From contig CAZJIS010000023.1 of the NCBI GenBank assembly GCA_964546125.1, positions 1-27,193 of the forward strand: DNA of 27,193 nt, given 5' to 3'. Source of the DNA: Phil1 sp964546125 (lineage in GTDB: Bacteria > Bacillota > Clostridia > Christensenellales > CAG-138). The position numbers and the translations under genes are program-made. The notes under the pieces were generated by a model. It ran no database searches. It saw only the letters and a list, made by a program, of their open reading frames with translations, and was not told the origin of the DNA. Below are positions 6,756-14,257 of the stretch, piece by piece. The first letter of the stretch is position 1, and the number at the start of each line of letters is the position of its first letter.

Positions 6756-7878
6756 GATCTTCCCCCCCTTTTGCGGCGCCCGCGAGCTTTGCCCCGCGCC
6801 GGAAACGCGCGGCGAGCCTTTGGAAGGAAAGCTCTTTGTCGCCCATCAGCCCCTTGGAGAAAAACAGCACGATCACAAGAATCACCACCGAGAAGACGAA
6901 CCTGCGGAAGCCCGAACGGAACACCGCCTCGGAGCTGATGCCGAGGAACTTGCCCATGTCGAGCCCGCGCAGCCACCACTCGGAACAGGCGATGTAGAGA
7001 AAGCTCGCGATCACGGAACCCGACACGGAGCCGATGCCGCCTATGACGACGATGAGCAAAAGCTCATAGGTCATGGCGCTTTTGAACTGCGCGGCCTGCA
7101 CCGTGTATTGATACATCGCCAACAGCGCCCCCGAAACGCCCGCGAAAAAGGAGCTGATCACAAAGCTTAGCTGTTTGTGGGCAAAGAGGTTGATGCCCAT
7201 CGCCTCCGCGGCGATTTCATCATCGCGGATGGCCTTGAACGCGCGCCCGTAGGAAGAATTGATCAGCAGCACGATGAACGCGATGCACAAGCCCGACGCA
7301 AAAAACAAAAACAGCGTCGGCGGGAACGGAATATTCGTAAACGGGAGCTTGACGTCCGTTAGGTCTAAATATTCGCGCATAACATTGGCGCCGTTTGTGA
7401 CGGGCCCGAGCGCATCCCACTGGAAAAAGGCGCGAATGATTTCGGCAAAGCCAAGGGTCGCGATGGCGAGATAATCGGACTTCAAGCGCAGCACCGGCAG
7501 GCCGATGAGCGCCGCAAACGCCGCCGCAATCGCGCCCGCCGCGAGCAGCGCAATGAAAACGCCCGTGTCAAAGCCGATGGCGCTCTCATAATATTGATAG
7601 ACCTTATCCGAAAGTTTCACGGCGACGGGCATCGTAAAAATGGCGTAGGTGTAAGCGCCCACGAGCATGAAACCCGCCTGCCCGAGCGAGAAAAGGCCGG
7701 TGAAACCGTTGAGCAGGTTCATCGAAACCGCCACAAGCGAATAAATCGCCCCTTTCTTTAGCACCGCAAAGAGGATGTGCGAGGCGTTCATCGTGCGCTC
7801 GAGCACGAACACCGCGATATATACGAGCGCCACGGCGCAAAGGGCGAGATAGCGCCCAGCGTTGCTTTTGTTTTTCAT
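6748..7878 (-). CDS. livM: Branched-chain amino-acid ABC transporter, permease LivM
   Basis: One of two membrane subunits, 376 residues with about ten hydrophobic helices. Typical LivM blocks are NLLNGFTGLFSLGQAGFMLVGAY near residue 53, DYLAIATLGFAEIIR, GRAFKAIRDDEIAAEAMGIN (the coupling-loop EAA-like region) and a GGIGSVSGSVIASFLY block. The C-terminus has an extended charged tail (residues ~345-376, rich in R, K and G). ATG 7878 has a strong GGGGAGG ribosome binding site 8 nt upstream and sits 14 bp after the livH stop. Confidence 0.93.
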   Translation of the reverse strand: MKNKSNAGRYLALCAVALVYIAVFVLERTMNASHILFAVLKKGAIYSLVAVSMNLLNGFTGLFSLGQAGFMLVGAYTYAIFTMPVAVKLSDKVYQYYESAIGFDTGVFIALLAAGAIAAAFAALIGLPVLRLKSDYLAIATLGFAEIIRAFFQWDALGPVTNGANVMREYLDLTDVKLPFTNIPFPPTLFLFFASGLCIAFIVLLINSSYGRAFKAIRDDEIAAEAMGINLFAHKQLSFVISSFFAGVSGALLAMYQYTVQAAQFKSAMTYELLLIVVIGGIGSVSGSVIASFLYIACSEWWLRGLDMGKFLGISSEAVFRSGFRRFVFSVVILVIVLFFSKGLMGDKELSFQRLAARFRRGAKLAGAAKGGEDHA

Positions 7879-7892
7879 GGCCTATCCTCCCC

Positions 7893-8807
7893 TTAAACTT
7901 TATCCGTGGACTTTTCGCCAAACAGGCCCGTGGGCTTGACGGCCAAAATCACGATCAGCAGCGCGAAGGTGAACGCATCCGAAAACGTGCTCCATCCGCT
8001 TCCTCCCACGCCGAAGATCTCCCTGCCGCCCTTGATGATGTTCTCGCAGATGCCGATGAGGAATGCACCCGCGACCGCGCCCGGTATGCTGCCGATGCCG
8101 CCGAACACCGCCGCCACAAAGCTTTTGAGCCCCGGCATGCCGCCCGAAGCGGGCGTGACGGACGCATAGTTGGTGAAATACAGCAGCGATCCCACCGCCG
8201 CGAGCAGCGAGCCGATGAGGAAAGTGAAGGAGATCACCGAATCGATCTTGATGCCCATGAGCCTGCTCGTTTCAAAATCGCGCGAAACGGCCCGCATAGC
8301 CATGCCGATCTTCGTGTGCTTGATGAGGATCGTTAATAGAACCACGAGCACCGCCGTGAGCACGGGGGTCACGAGGGTGACCATTTTCGTGGTCGCGCCC
8401 CAAATGACGACGGGATTTGAGAGCCACGGGATCGTCGGATATACCTTTGCAAGCCCGCCCGTGAAGTAGAGGGCGGCGTTTTGCAAAAGGTAGGATACGC
8501 CGATTGCGCTGATCATCACCGACATGCGCGGCGCGTCTCGCAGCGGCCGATAGGCGGCACGCTCGATGAGAAAGCCTAAAAGCACCGTTGCAAGTAACAC
8601 CAGCGGGATCGACGCCGCCATGGGCAAAGAGCTTGCAAGGTACACCATCATCAGTCCCGCGCACATGAACACATCCCCGTGGGCGAAGTTGATCAGGCGA
8701 AGAATGCCGTAGACCATCGTATAGCCGATGGCGATGAGCGCATACTGTCCGCCCACCGAGAGCCCCGAAAGAATGTAGGAAAGGTTGTTGTGCAAAAATG
8801 CGATCAT
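7893..8807 (-). CDS. livH: Branched-chain amino-acid ABC transporter, permease LivH
   Basis: The partner membrane subunit, 304 residues with about eight hydrophobic helices. It begins with the family pattern ILSGLSVGGQYALIAIGYTMVYGI, followed by LINFAHGDVFM. It carries the coupling loop GMAMRAVSRDFETSRLMGI and the conserved GGIGSIPGAVAGAFLIGI. The gene lies 97 bp after livJ, separated by a strong GC hairpin. The ribosome binding site is modest (GGAG about 10 nt before ATG 8807). Together with LivM it forms the translocation pore. Confidence 0.93.
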   Translation of the reverse strand: MIAFLHNNLSYILSGLSVGGQYALIAIGYTMVYGILRLINFAHGDVFMCAGLMMVYLASSLPMAASIPLVLLATVLLGFLIERAAYRPLRDAPRMSVMISAIGVSYLLQNAALYFTGGLAKVYPTIPWLSNPVVIWGATTKMVTLVTPVLTAVLVVLLTILIKHTKIGMAMRAVSRDFETSRLMGIKIDSVISFTFLIGSLLAAVGSLLYFTNYASVTPASGGMPGLKSFVAAVFGGIGSIPGAVAGAFLIGICENIIKGGREIFGVGGSGWSTFSDAFTFALLIVILAVKPTGLFGEKSTDKV

Positions 8808-8859
8808 AAATACTCGTCTCCATCGATGCGCCCCCGGGACGGGGATACTGCGAACGATC

Positions 8860-8885
8860 GGCGGCGGGACGCGAGCCCCGCCGCC
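8860..8885 (-). other. Intercistronic hairpin between livJ and livH
   Basis: Nine-base all-GC arms at 8860-8868 and 8877-8885 around an 8-nt loop. On the minus strand it lies about 20 nt after the livJ stop and no U-run follows. It is therefore more likely an RNA stabiliser or processing site that raises livJ mRNA over the permease genes than a terminator. Confidence 0.65.
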
Positions 8886-8904
8886 CGGTGTGTTTGCCGC
8901 TTAA

Positions 8905-10092
8905 TTATTCGATCGTCACCGCCGGCAGGGCGTCCCACGTGCCGGTCTCATTGTTGGCGCTCTTCACGTAAGCCGTGTTGCGCAGCGCGTCGCCGTTGAC
9001 TTGGTCGAGCGCAATCGGGCCCGAAACGCCCTCATAGGTCGTGCCCCACAGCGCCTGCATAATGGCGGCGGGTTCGATGCTGCCCGCGTTCTTCATCGCC
9101 TCGAGCGCGAAGAAATAGGCATCATACCCCATGGCCGTGACGGCGGCGATCGTGTCGTCCCCGCTGTTGTTTGCAAGGCGCGCGGCGTCGGCCTTGACCC
9201 ATTCCTTAAAGCCGCTGTCGAAGGCCGCATTCGCGCCCTCGGGATAGAAGGTCGTGACGGTGACGCTCACGTCTTTGCCTTTTGCGGCCTGCAAAATGAC
9301 ATTCGAGTCCCATGTATCTCCAGCAAGGATCGGCAGATCGAGCCCCTGCGCCTGCGCCTGGTCGATGATGAGCTGCGCGGCCTCGGTGGAAACGGGCGAG
9401 AAGAAAACGCCGCAGCCCTGATTCTTCGCGTTGCTGATATAGGAGGTGAAGTCGGAGTTGCCCTCGGGGAACGTATCCTCTACGCACTCACCGCCAAGCC
9501 CTTTGAACGCTTGGACAAAATAGTTCACGAGGCCACCCGAATAATCATCCCCAAGCCTCGAGAGGCAGTAGGCTTTCTTCACGCCGAGCGCGCTGTAGGC
9601 GTAGTTGGCGAGCACCGTGCCCTGGAACGGGTCGAGGAAGCAGATGCGGAAATAGTGCTTGTTGCCCTCGGTGACCTGCGGGTTCGTGCAGGTGATGCCG
9701 ATGCAGGGGATGCCCGCCGCCTCGAACGTGGGAGAGGCCGCGATGGAAACACTTGAGCCATAGGAGCCGAGCACCACCGAAACGCCCTGCGCAACCAGCG
9801 CGGACGCGGCGGAGGCCGCCTTGTCGTTGGAGCTTTCGTTATCGACCTTAACGAGCTTTACATCGTACGTTTTACCGCCGATGACGACCGTGGGGCTCAC
9901 CGAATGCGCGTACTCGACGCCGAGCGTCTCCTGCTTGCCGCCCGCGCCGTTTTCGCCGGATGCGGGCTCAAAAATGCCGATCTTGACGACTGGGTTGCCG
10001 GAATCGGATCCTCCATCCGTCCCCTTCGGACCGCACGCAGCGAGGCTGAGCATGAGCGCGAGCACCAAAAAGACTGCCATGAACTTTTTCAT
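8905..10092 (-). CDS. livJ: Branched-chain amino-acid binding lipoprotein LivJ/LivK type
   Basis: The extracellular substrate-binding subunit, 395 residues. It has a lipoprotein signal MKKFMAVFLVLALMLSLAAC with a LAAC lipobox; cleavage before C20 leaves a Gly/Ser-rich linker. A type I periplasmic-binding fold follows, starting VVKIGIFEPASGENGAGGKQ, with KLVKVDNES, SVVLGSYGSS, FRICFLDPFQG and LPILAGDTWDS. ATG 10092 is preceded by GGGGAGG with 9-nt spacing. An in-frame TTG at 10110 is the T of that ribosome binding site and is rejected as the start. It is the first gene of the operon, as expected for the subunit needed in highest amount. Confidence 0.93.
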   Translation of the reverse strand: MKKFMAVFLVLALMLSLAACGPKGTDGGSDSGNPVVKIGIFEPASGENGAGGKQETLGVEYAHSVSPTVVIGGKTYDVKLVKVDNESSNDKAASAASALVAQGVSVVLGSYGSSVSIAASPTFEAAGIPCIGITCTNPQVTEGNKHYFRICFLDPFQGTVLANYAYSALGVKKAYCLSRLGDDYSGGLVNYFVQAFKGLGGECVEDTFPEGNSDFTSYISNAKNQGCGVFFSPVSTEAAQLIIDQAQAQGLDLPILAGDTWDSNVILQAAKGKDVSVTVTTFYPEGANAAFDSGFKEWVKADAARLANNSGDDTIAAVTAMGYDAYFFALEAMKNAGSIEPAAIMQALWGTTYEGVSGPIALDQVNGDALRNTAYVKSANNETGTWDALPAVTIE

Positions 10093-10114
10093 TAAAACTT
10101 TCCTCCCCAAAAAT

Positions 10115-10166
10115 CGATATTATCGGAGCAAATCCGTCATACGCGGACTTCCGTCCGTCAATATCG
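10115..10166 (-). promoter_or_regulatory. Structured 5' leader of the liv operon (three-way junction)
   Basis: The transcript should begin near 10163. Outer arms CGATATT/AATATCG (10160-10166 with 10115-10121) enclose two small hairpins: CGGAC-GGAA-GTCCG (10144-10157) and CGGA-TTTGC-TCCG (10124-10136). The outer stem closes just before ATTTTTGGGGAGG. It could be a 5' stabiliser or a ligand-responsive RNA. It does not match a riboswitch class I know. Confidence 0.55.
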
Positions 10167-10169
10167 TTC

Positions 10170-10198
10170 ATTATAGCCGCATTGCGCCCCGAATGCAA
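10170..10198 (-). promoter_or_regulatory. Promoter of the liv operon
   Basis: On the minus strand TTGCAT (10193-10198) and TATAAT (10170-10175) are separated by exactly 17 nt. The -10 is perfect and the -35 matches at four of six positions. It lies ~80 nt before the livJ start. Confidence 0.85.
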
Positions 10199-10246
10199 TA
10201 TAAATATTTTGAATCATATTTTAAAATGCATTTTCATCATTCGCGC

Positions 10247-10272
10247 AAAAAAAGCCCCGCTTGGGGCTTTTT
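10247..10272 (-). terminator. Terminator of the ECF/SAM-hydrolase operon
   Basis: Perfect arms AAAAAGCCCC (10249-10258) and GGGGCTTTTT (10263-10272) surround a 4-nt loop, and an A-run flanks the left side, giving U-runs on both strands. It lies ~30 bp after the last DUF62 paralog and isolates the downstream liv operon. Confidence 0.9.
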
Positions 10273-10303
10273 ATGTTCAAATGAATGCTCCCGGCCTCCG
10301 GCG

Positions 10304-10804
10304 CTAGGCTTGCGCCGGCCGGATATTCGAAACTTCGGCGGCCTCTCCCGCCTCGTTGAAAGCGGGGCGGCCGGCGGCGATCTTCGCCGCGCACCATGCG
10401 AGATTGCGGCCGTGGCTTGCGCCCCCGCCGCACATGCGAAGATATTCCTCGCTAAGCGCCGAAACATCCCGCGCCGCGCAGATGCCGGGGTGGGCGGCGG
10501 CCTCGGCAAAGCAGCCGTTGTCCGGCCCGACGATGATGCAGCCATCGGCCGTTTCACATGCGAGCACGCGCTGCCCGGCGCCGGCCGAGGGGTCCACCGC
10601 GCACACGAACACCGTGCCGCGCGGCCATGCGCCAAGCTGCCCGGCGATGAGGCGCGAAGCTTGCGCCACATCGAAACGGGGCACGTCGTTGGTGAGTTCA
10701 TAAATCGAGAGGGCAGGCTCCACGCGCTTGCAAACGCCCGTCATCGCGCCGGAGCCGTGGCCATCCCCAAAATCGGAAAGGAGCACCAAAGCGGGGAAAA
10801 CCAT
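10304..10804 (-). CDS. SAM hydroxide adenosyltransferase family (DUF62) paralog 5, short form
   Basis: A 166-residue member of the SAM_HAT family with only the N-terminal domain. The usual length is 260-290, and the beta-barrel C-terminal domain is absent. Family landmarks are visible: LLSDFGDGHGSGAMTGV at the N-terminus, VFVCAVDPSAGAGQR (normally VDPGVGTARR), GPDNGCF and SHGRNLAWCAAKIA. The Asp and His of the Asp-Arg-His triad remain, but the Arg position (seven after the Asp) is Gln, with Arg shifted by one, and HGRD has become HGRN. ATG 10804 is chosen because GGGGAGG lies 5 nt upstream. It starts 1 bp after the preceding paralog's stop. In known members the active site is built from the N-domain of one subunit and the C-domain of a neighbour, so this protein could only supply half a site. 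It may be an accessory subunit or a decaying copy. Confidence 0.82.
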   Translation of the reverse strand: MVFPALVLLSDFGDGHGSGAMTGVCKRVEPALSIYELTNDVPRFDVAQASRLIAGQLGAWPRGTVFVCAVDPSAGAGQRVLACETADGCIIVGPDNGCFAEAAAHPGICAARDVSALSEEYLRMCGGGASHGRNLAWCAAKIAAGRPAFNEAGEAAEVSNIRPAQA

Positions 10805-10805
10805 G

Positions 10806-11642
10806 TCAACCTCCCCGCACAATCGTCAGCAGCCACTCCGAGCCGCCCTCAACGCCATAGGTGCGCGCGAAATCGCGGCGGTTGAGCGCCACGCCCATGA
10901 AGCCGGAGGAGCTGTTATAGAGGATTTCCTCATCCGGCGGCGCATAGCCGAACGCGCGGTGGTAGAGAATGGTTTTATCGAAAACCATTTGCTCGCCATG
11001 GCGGATCGACACGCGCACATGGTCGCCTTGCACGATGCCGGTCTTTTCAAAATCCTCGATGCGGATATTGGTTTCGAGGTTGCCAAAGGGTTCCATAATC
11101 TCGGTCACGCAGCCATGCGCCTCGCTTTGCGCGATGGAAACCGCGGGGATGCGGAACGTGACGATCTCCTCCACCGGGTAGGCGGGGCCCACGCCTGCAA
11201 AGTCGATGACGCCTGCGGCGAGCTTGGCCGCGCAGTAGGCAAAAAGGTCGCGCCCATGGAAGATGCTCGTTTTCTCGGTGCCCTTGAGGCGGTTGACGGT
11301 TTCGTCGATCTCGCGCACCTCTTCGACGCCGAACTCGTTGACAAGGCCCGTGAGGCTGCCGTTGTCGGGCGTGACGATATAATAGCCGTTCGATGTCTTG
11401 GCGACACATGCGCGGCGCGCCGTGCCGACCCCGGGGTCCACGACCGAAACGAAGATCGTCCCCGCAGGCCAAAAGGGAACAACGCTTCGAAGGTGCGAGG
11501 AAGCGCGCTCCACATTGAACTTCGGGATGTTATATGCGATGTCGAACACCTCGAGCGACGGGTCGATGGTCTTGCACACGCCGAACATCGCGCCGCTTGA
11601 AACGCCAAAGTCCGTTTGCACGGCAATGCAGGGTTTGGTCAT
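10806..11642 (-). CDS. SAM hydroxide adenosyltransferase family (DUF62) paralog 4
   Basis: A 278-residue full-length member. Known family members cleave S-adenosylmethionine to adenosine and methionine with water, or, in rare specialised members, with halide. Visible landmarks: IAVQTDFGVSSGAMFGV (N-terminal SAM-binding Asp), VSVVDPGVGTARRACVA (catalytic Asp and Arg), IVTPDNGSLTGL, and IFHGRDLFAYCAAKLAAG (catalytic His). The C-terminal domain follows from about residue 165, with GNLETNIRIEDFEKTGI and LYNSSSGFMGVALNRRDFA. The full triad is present, so it should be active. It begins 3 bp after the previous paralog. Nothing in the sequence tells hydrolase from halogenase for certain, but hydrolysis is by far the commoner activity. 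Confidence 0.9.
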   Translation of the reverse strand: MTKPCIAVQTDFGVSSGAMFGVCKTIDPSLEVFDIAYNIPKFNVERASSHLRSVVPFWPAGTIFVSVVDPGVGTARRACVAKTSNGYYIVTPDNGSLTGLVNEFGVEEVREIDETVNRLKGTEKTSIFHGRDLFAYCAAKLAAGVIDFAGVGPAYPVEEIVTFRIPAVSIAQSEAHGCVTEIMEPFGNLETNIRIEDFEKTGIVQGDHVRVSIRHGEQMVFDKTILYHRAFGYAPPDEEILYNSSSGFMGVALNRRDFARTYGVEGGSEWLLTIVRGG

Positions 11643-11645
11643 GGT

Positions 11646-12512
11646 TCAATCCTCCTTATGCACCTTTTGAATGGCGATTTTATAATCCGAAAAGCGCTCG
11701 CCGGGATTGAAGATATCCGGCAGATATTTTTCGGCGAAGCTCCGCTTGTTGAGGCCCAGCGCGATGTAGGGGCTGGTGCTGCCGTTGTAGAGGATGGGCC
11801 CGCCCTCTTCGACATAGCCAAAGGAGCGGTGGTAGAGCACGTTTTGCTCAAAAAGCGTCTTATCGCCCTTGGTGAGTTTCACATGCGCGACGTCGCCGAG
11901 CTGAATGCCCGTGCGCTCGAAATCATCGACATGAATGTTGGTTCCCACGCCGCCGAAATGCTTGAGGCAGCCCGCGACCTCGCCGTTGGCAAAGCCCTCC
12001 CCCACCGTGCCGCGCGTCACTTCAAAGGTCACGATCTCCTCGAGCGGGTAGGCGGGGCCCACGCCCGCATAATCGATGGCGCCCGAGGCTAGCTTTGCGG
12101 CGCAGTAGGCAAACACATCGCGCCCGTGGAACGTGCCGGCTTTTTCGCTGCCGGCAAGGCGATTGACGCGCTCGTCGATCTCGCGCACCTCAATGACCTC
12201 CTGGCGCACGGCCGTTAAGGTGCCGTTGTCGGGCGTGACGATGAAGCTGCCGTTGTTGAGGCGGGCGACGCAGCCGCGCCGCGCCGTGCCCACGCCCGGG
12301 TCCACGACCGAAACGAACACCGTGCCCGGCCGCCAGTAAGGGATGGTCGCGGCGAGCAAAAACGAGGCCTGCCGCATGTCGAATGGGCGGATTTCGTGGT
12401 TGAGGTCGTAAATGTCGAGCTCGGCGTCAACCATTTTGATCACGCCGTACATAGAGCTGACAAAGCCGGTTGTCAGGCCAAAGTCCGTTTGCAAAACGAT
12501 GTTGGGTTTCAT
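11646..12512 (-). CDS. SAM hydroxide adenosyltransferase family (DUF62) paralog 3
   Basis: A 288-residue full-length member with an intact triad. It shows IVLQTDFGLTTGFVSSMYGV, VSVVDPGVGTARRGCVA, IVTPDNGTLTAV and TFHGRDVFAYCAAKLASG in the N-domain. The C-domain shows GVGTNIHVDDFERTGIQLG, RSFGYVEEGGPILYNGSTS and ALGLNKRSFAEKYL. ATG 12512 overlaps the TGA of the preceding paralog (ATGA) and has a purine-rich GGAAAGGAAG element upstream. Its tail is slightly longer than that of paralog 4 (basic residues in DYKIAIQKVHKED). It probably hydrolyses SAM or a SAM-like compound in the cytoplasm. Confidence 0.9.
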   Translation of the reverse strand: MKPNIVLQTDFGLTTGFVSSMYGVIKMVDAELDIYDLNHEIRPFDMRQASFLLAATIPYWRPGTVFVSVVDPGVGTARRGCVARLNNGSFIVTPDNGTLTAVRQEVIEVREIDERVNRLAGSEKAGTFHGRDVFAYCAAKLASGAIDYAGVGPAYPLEEIVTFEVTRGTVGEGFANGEVAGCLKHFGGVGTNIHVDDFERTGIQLGDVAHVKLTKGDKTLFEQNVLYHRSFGYVEEGGPILYNGSTSPYIALGLNKRSFAEKYLPDIFNPGERFSDYKIAIQKVHKED

Positions 12513-13357
12513 AGCGAAAAAGCTTCCTTTCCAAACGGGATTTTTTCGATGGTGATCGTATAGGCGCCAAGCCCCGCTTCATGGCGCTCCTTCATATAAG
12601 CCTGCGTGAAGCTCTCGCGGTTAAGGCCGAGGCCCACATAGCCGGTGCTGCCGTTGAAGAGGATGGGCGCGCCGGGCGCGGTGTAGCCAAAGGAGCGGTC
12701 GTAAAGCACCGCCGCGTCAAAGCAGGTTTTGCCCTGAAATGCGACCCGCACGCGCACTGTTTGGCCAAAGCGGATGCCGGTCTGCTCGAAGCGCTCAATA
12801 GGGACCGAAAGGTTGATGTTGCCGAAGTTTTCCATCGCGCTCATCACGCCGCAGGAAGCATAGCCCTCGCCCACCTCCGCCCCGGGCAAGGGCAGGCGCA
12901 CGGCCTGCTCCACGGGATAGGCGGGGCCGAGGTCTTCATAATCGATGGTAGCGTTTGCAAGGCGCGCCGCAAAATACGCATAGGGGTCCATGCCCTCCGG
13001 AGCGCGCCGCACATCGAGCCGCCGGATCGATTCGAGCCCGAAGTTCTCGAGCCAAATTGTGAGAAGGCCGTTGTCCGGCGCGAGGATGAACTTGCCATCG
13101 TGCGTGCGCGCCGCCGAGGGGGGATCGATTTCCCCCGCGCGCGCGACAAGGCAAAGATAAACCGTGCCCTCGGGGAAAAAGGGCAAAGAGTTGTAGAGCA
13201 TGGTACCCGCGGCCTGAAAGTTGCCGCGCGGGCAGCGGTGGTTTGCAAAATCCACCTCGAGGGTGGGGTCGACGCGCTTGACGGCGCCTGCGAACTTCGC
13301 CGCGCGCCCGTCGGCCGTGCCGTAATCCGTTTCGATGGCAAGCACGCGCGTGCGCAT
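12509..13357 (-). CDS. SAM hydroxide adenosyltransferase family (DUF62) paralog 2, catalytic residues lost
   Basis: A 282-residue member that is full length but has lost its chemistry. The N-terminal IETDYGTADGRAAKF and APDNGLLTIW correspond to TDFG and TPDNG. The segment that should read VDPGVGTARR reads VARAGEIDPPSAAR, so the Asp is Ala and the Arg position is Pro. FHGRD is replaced by PEGMD, so the His is Glu. All three triad positions are therefore changed, while the fold, length and C-domain (FGNINLSVPIERFEQTGI, LFNGSTGYVGLGLNRESF) are kept. That is the pattern of a pseudo-enzyme under selection rather than a decaying gene. ATG 13357 begins 5 bp after the previous stop; a GTG at 13366 is an alternative start. 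Confidence 0.88.
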   Translation of the reverse strand: MRTRVLAIETDYGTADGRAAKFAGAVKRVDPTLEVDFANHRCPRGNFQAAGTMLYNSLPFFPEGTVYLCLVARAGEIDPPSAARTHDGKFILAPDNGLLTIWLENFGLESIRRLDVRRAPEGMDPYAYFAARLANATIDYEDLGPAYPVEQAVRLPLPGAEVGEGYASCGVMSAMENFGNINLSVPIERFEQTGIRFGQTVRVRVAFQGKTCFDAAVLYDRSFGYTAPGAPILFNGSTGYVGLGLNRESFTQAYMKERHEAGLGAYTITIEKIPFGKEAFSL

Positions 13358-13362
13358 AAGAC

Positions 13363-14205
13363 TCACGCCTTTCTCACAGCGAGCTTCCACGAAGGCCCAA
13401 AGCCCACGCCGAAATCGCTGGTAAAGTTGCCCCGGTTCTTGGCGATCATCACGGTGCTCGTTTCGGAGCTGAATACGAGCACGCCGCCCTGCTCCACATA
13501 GCCAAAGCTCTTTGCAAGCGGAACTACATCATCGAAAACGACTTCATCGCCGTTCATGACGCTCGCACGCACGGAATCGCCGTATTCCAGGCCGTTCTCG
13601 TGCAGCCACTTGAACGGGATGTTCGTGCCGACCATGCCGAAATGCTCGCTCGCCTCGCAGATCATGCCCGAAATCACGCCGTTTTCAACGCTCGGGCGCA
13701 GGTAGGGAGCCATGACGATCTCCGCGACCGGGTATTCGGGACCGACGCCCTCAAAATCGATGACGCCCGCGGCAAGGCGCGCCGCGCAATAAGCATAAAC
13801 GTCGCGCCCGTGGAAAATGTGCACTTCGCGCGTCGTGGGGTAGCGGTTAACGCTTTCGTCGATCTCGCGCACAGCGGCGATGCCCAACTGCTCTTTCACA
13901 TAGGTAAGCGCGCCGTTGTCGGGCGTGACGATGTAGCTTCCGTTGCTGAGTTTGGCCACGCAGCTCTTGCGCGCCGTGCCCACGCCCGGGTCCACCACTG
14001 ACACGAAGACCGTGCCTTCGGGCCAATACGGAACGGTGTAGATCAGCGCGTCCGCGGCATTGAGCACGTCGAACGGGCGGATGGCGTGCGTGCTGTCGAA
14101 AAGCTCGAGCTCGGGCGAAACTTGGCGGCACACGCCCTTCATGGCGCAAACGGAAATGTTGTCCACGCCAAAGTCCGTTTGCATGACGATCGCAGGTTTT
14201 TTCAT
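13363..14205 (-). CDS. SAM hydroxide adenosyltransferase family (DUF62) paralog 1
   Basis: The first paralog after the transporter genes, 280 residues with an intact triad. N-domain: IVMQTDFGVDNISVCAMKGV, VSVVDPGVGTARKSCVA, IVTPDNGALTYV and IFHGRDVYAYCAARLAAG. C-domain: GMVGTNIPFKWLHENGLEYG and KSFGYVEQGGVLVFSSETSTVMIAKNRGNF. ATG 14205 was chosen from the alignment with the paralogs' starts, and AAAGGA lies upstream at a longish 12-nt spacing. A longer in-frame start up to 14328 would run into ecfT and is rejected. The gap to ecfT is 52 bp without a visible terminator, so it belongs to the same operon. Confidence 0.9.
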   Translation of the reverse strand: MKKPAIVMQTDFGVDNISVCAMKGVCRQVSPELELFDSTHAIRPFDVLNAADALIYTVPYWPEGTVFVSVVDPGVGTARKSCVAKLSNGSYIVTPDNGALTYVKEQLGIAAVREIDESVNRYPTTREVHIFHGRDVYAYCAARLAAGVIDFEGVGPEYPVAEIVMAPYLRPSVENGVISGMICEASEHFGMVGTNIPFKWLHENGLEYGDSVRASVMNGDEVVFDDVVPLAKSFGYVEQGGVLVFSSETSTVMIAKNRGNFTSDFGVGFGPSWKLAVRKA

Positions 14206-14257
14206 AAAAGCAGAAGGTCCTTTCAATAGGATTGTTTTATCCATGCGCTTTTTTGCC

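Noticed and set aside
10093..10110. Upstream TTG start for livJ (MGRKVL extension)
   Set aside because: The TTG begins inside the GGGGAGG ribosome binding site; ATG 10092 gives a clean lipoprotein signal.
10304..14205. The repetitive look of the region as a tandem DNA repeat array
   Set aside because: The similarity is at protein level between full genes that have clearly diverged, not a nucleotide repeat or CRISPR.
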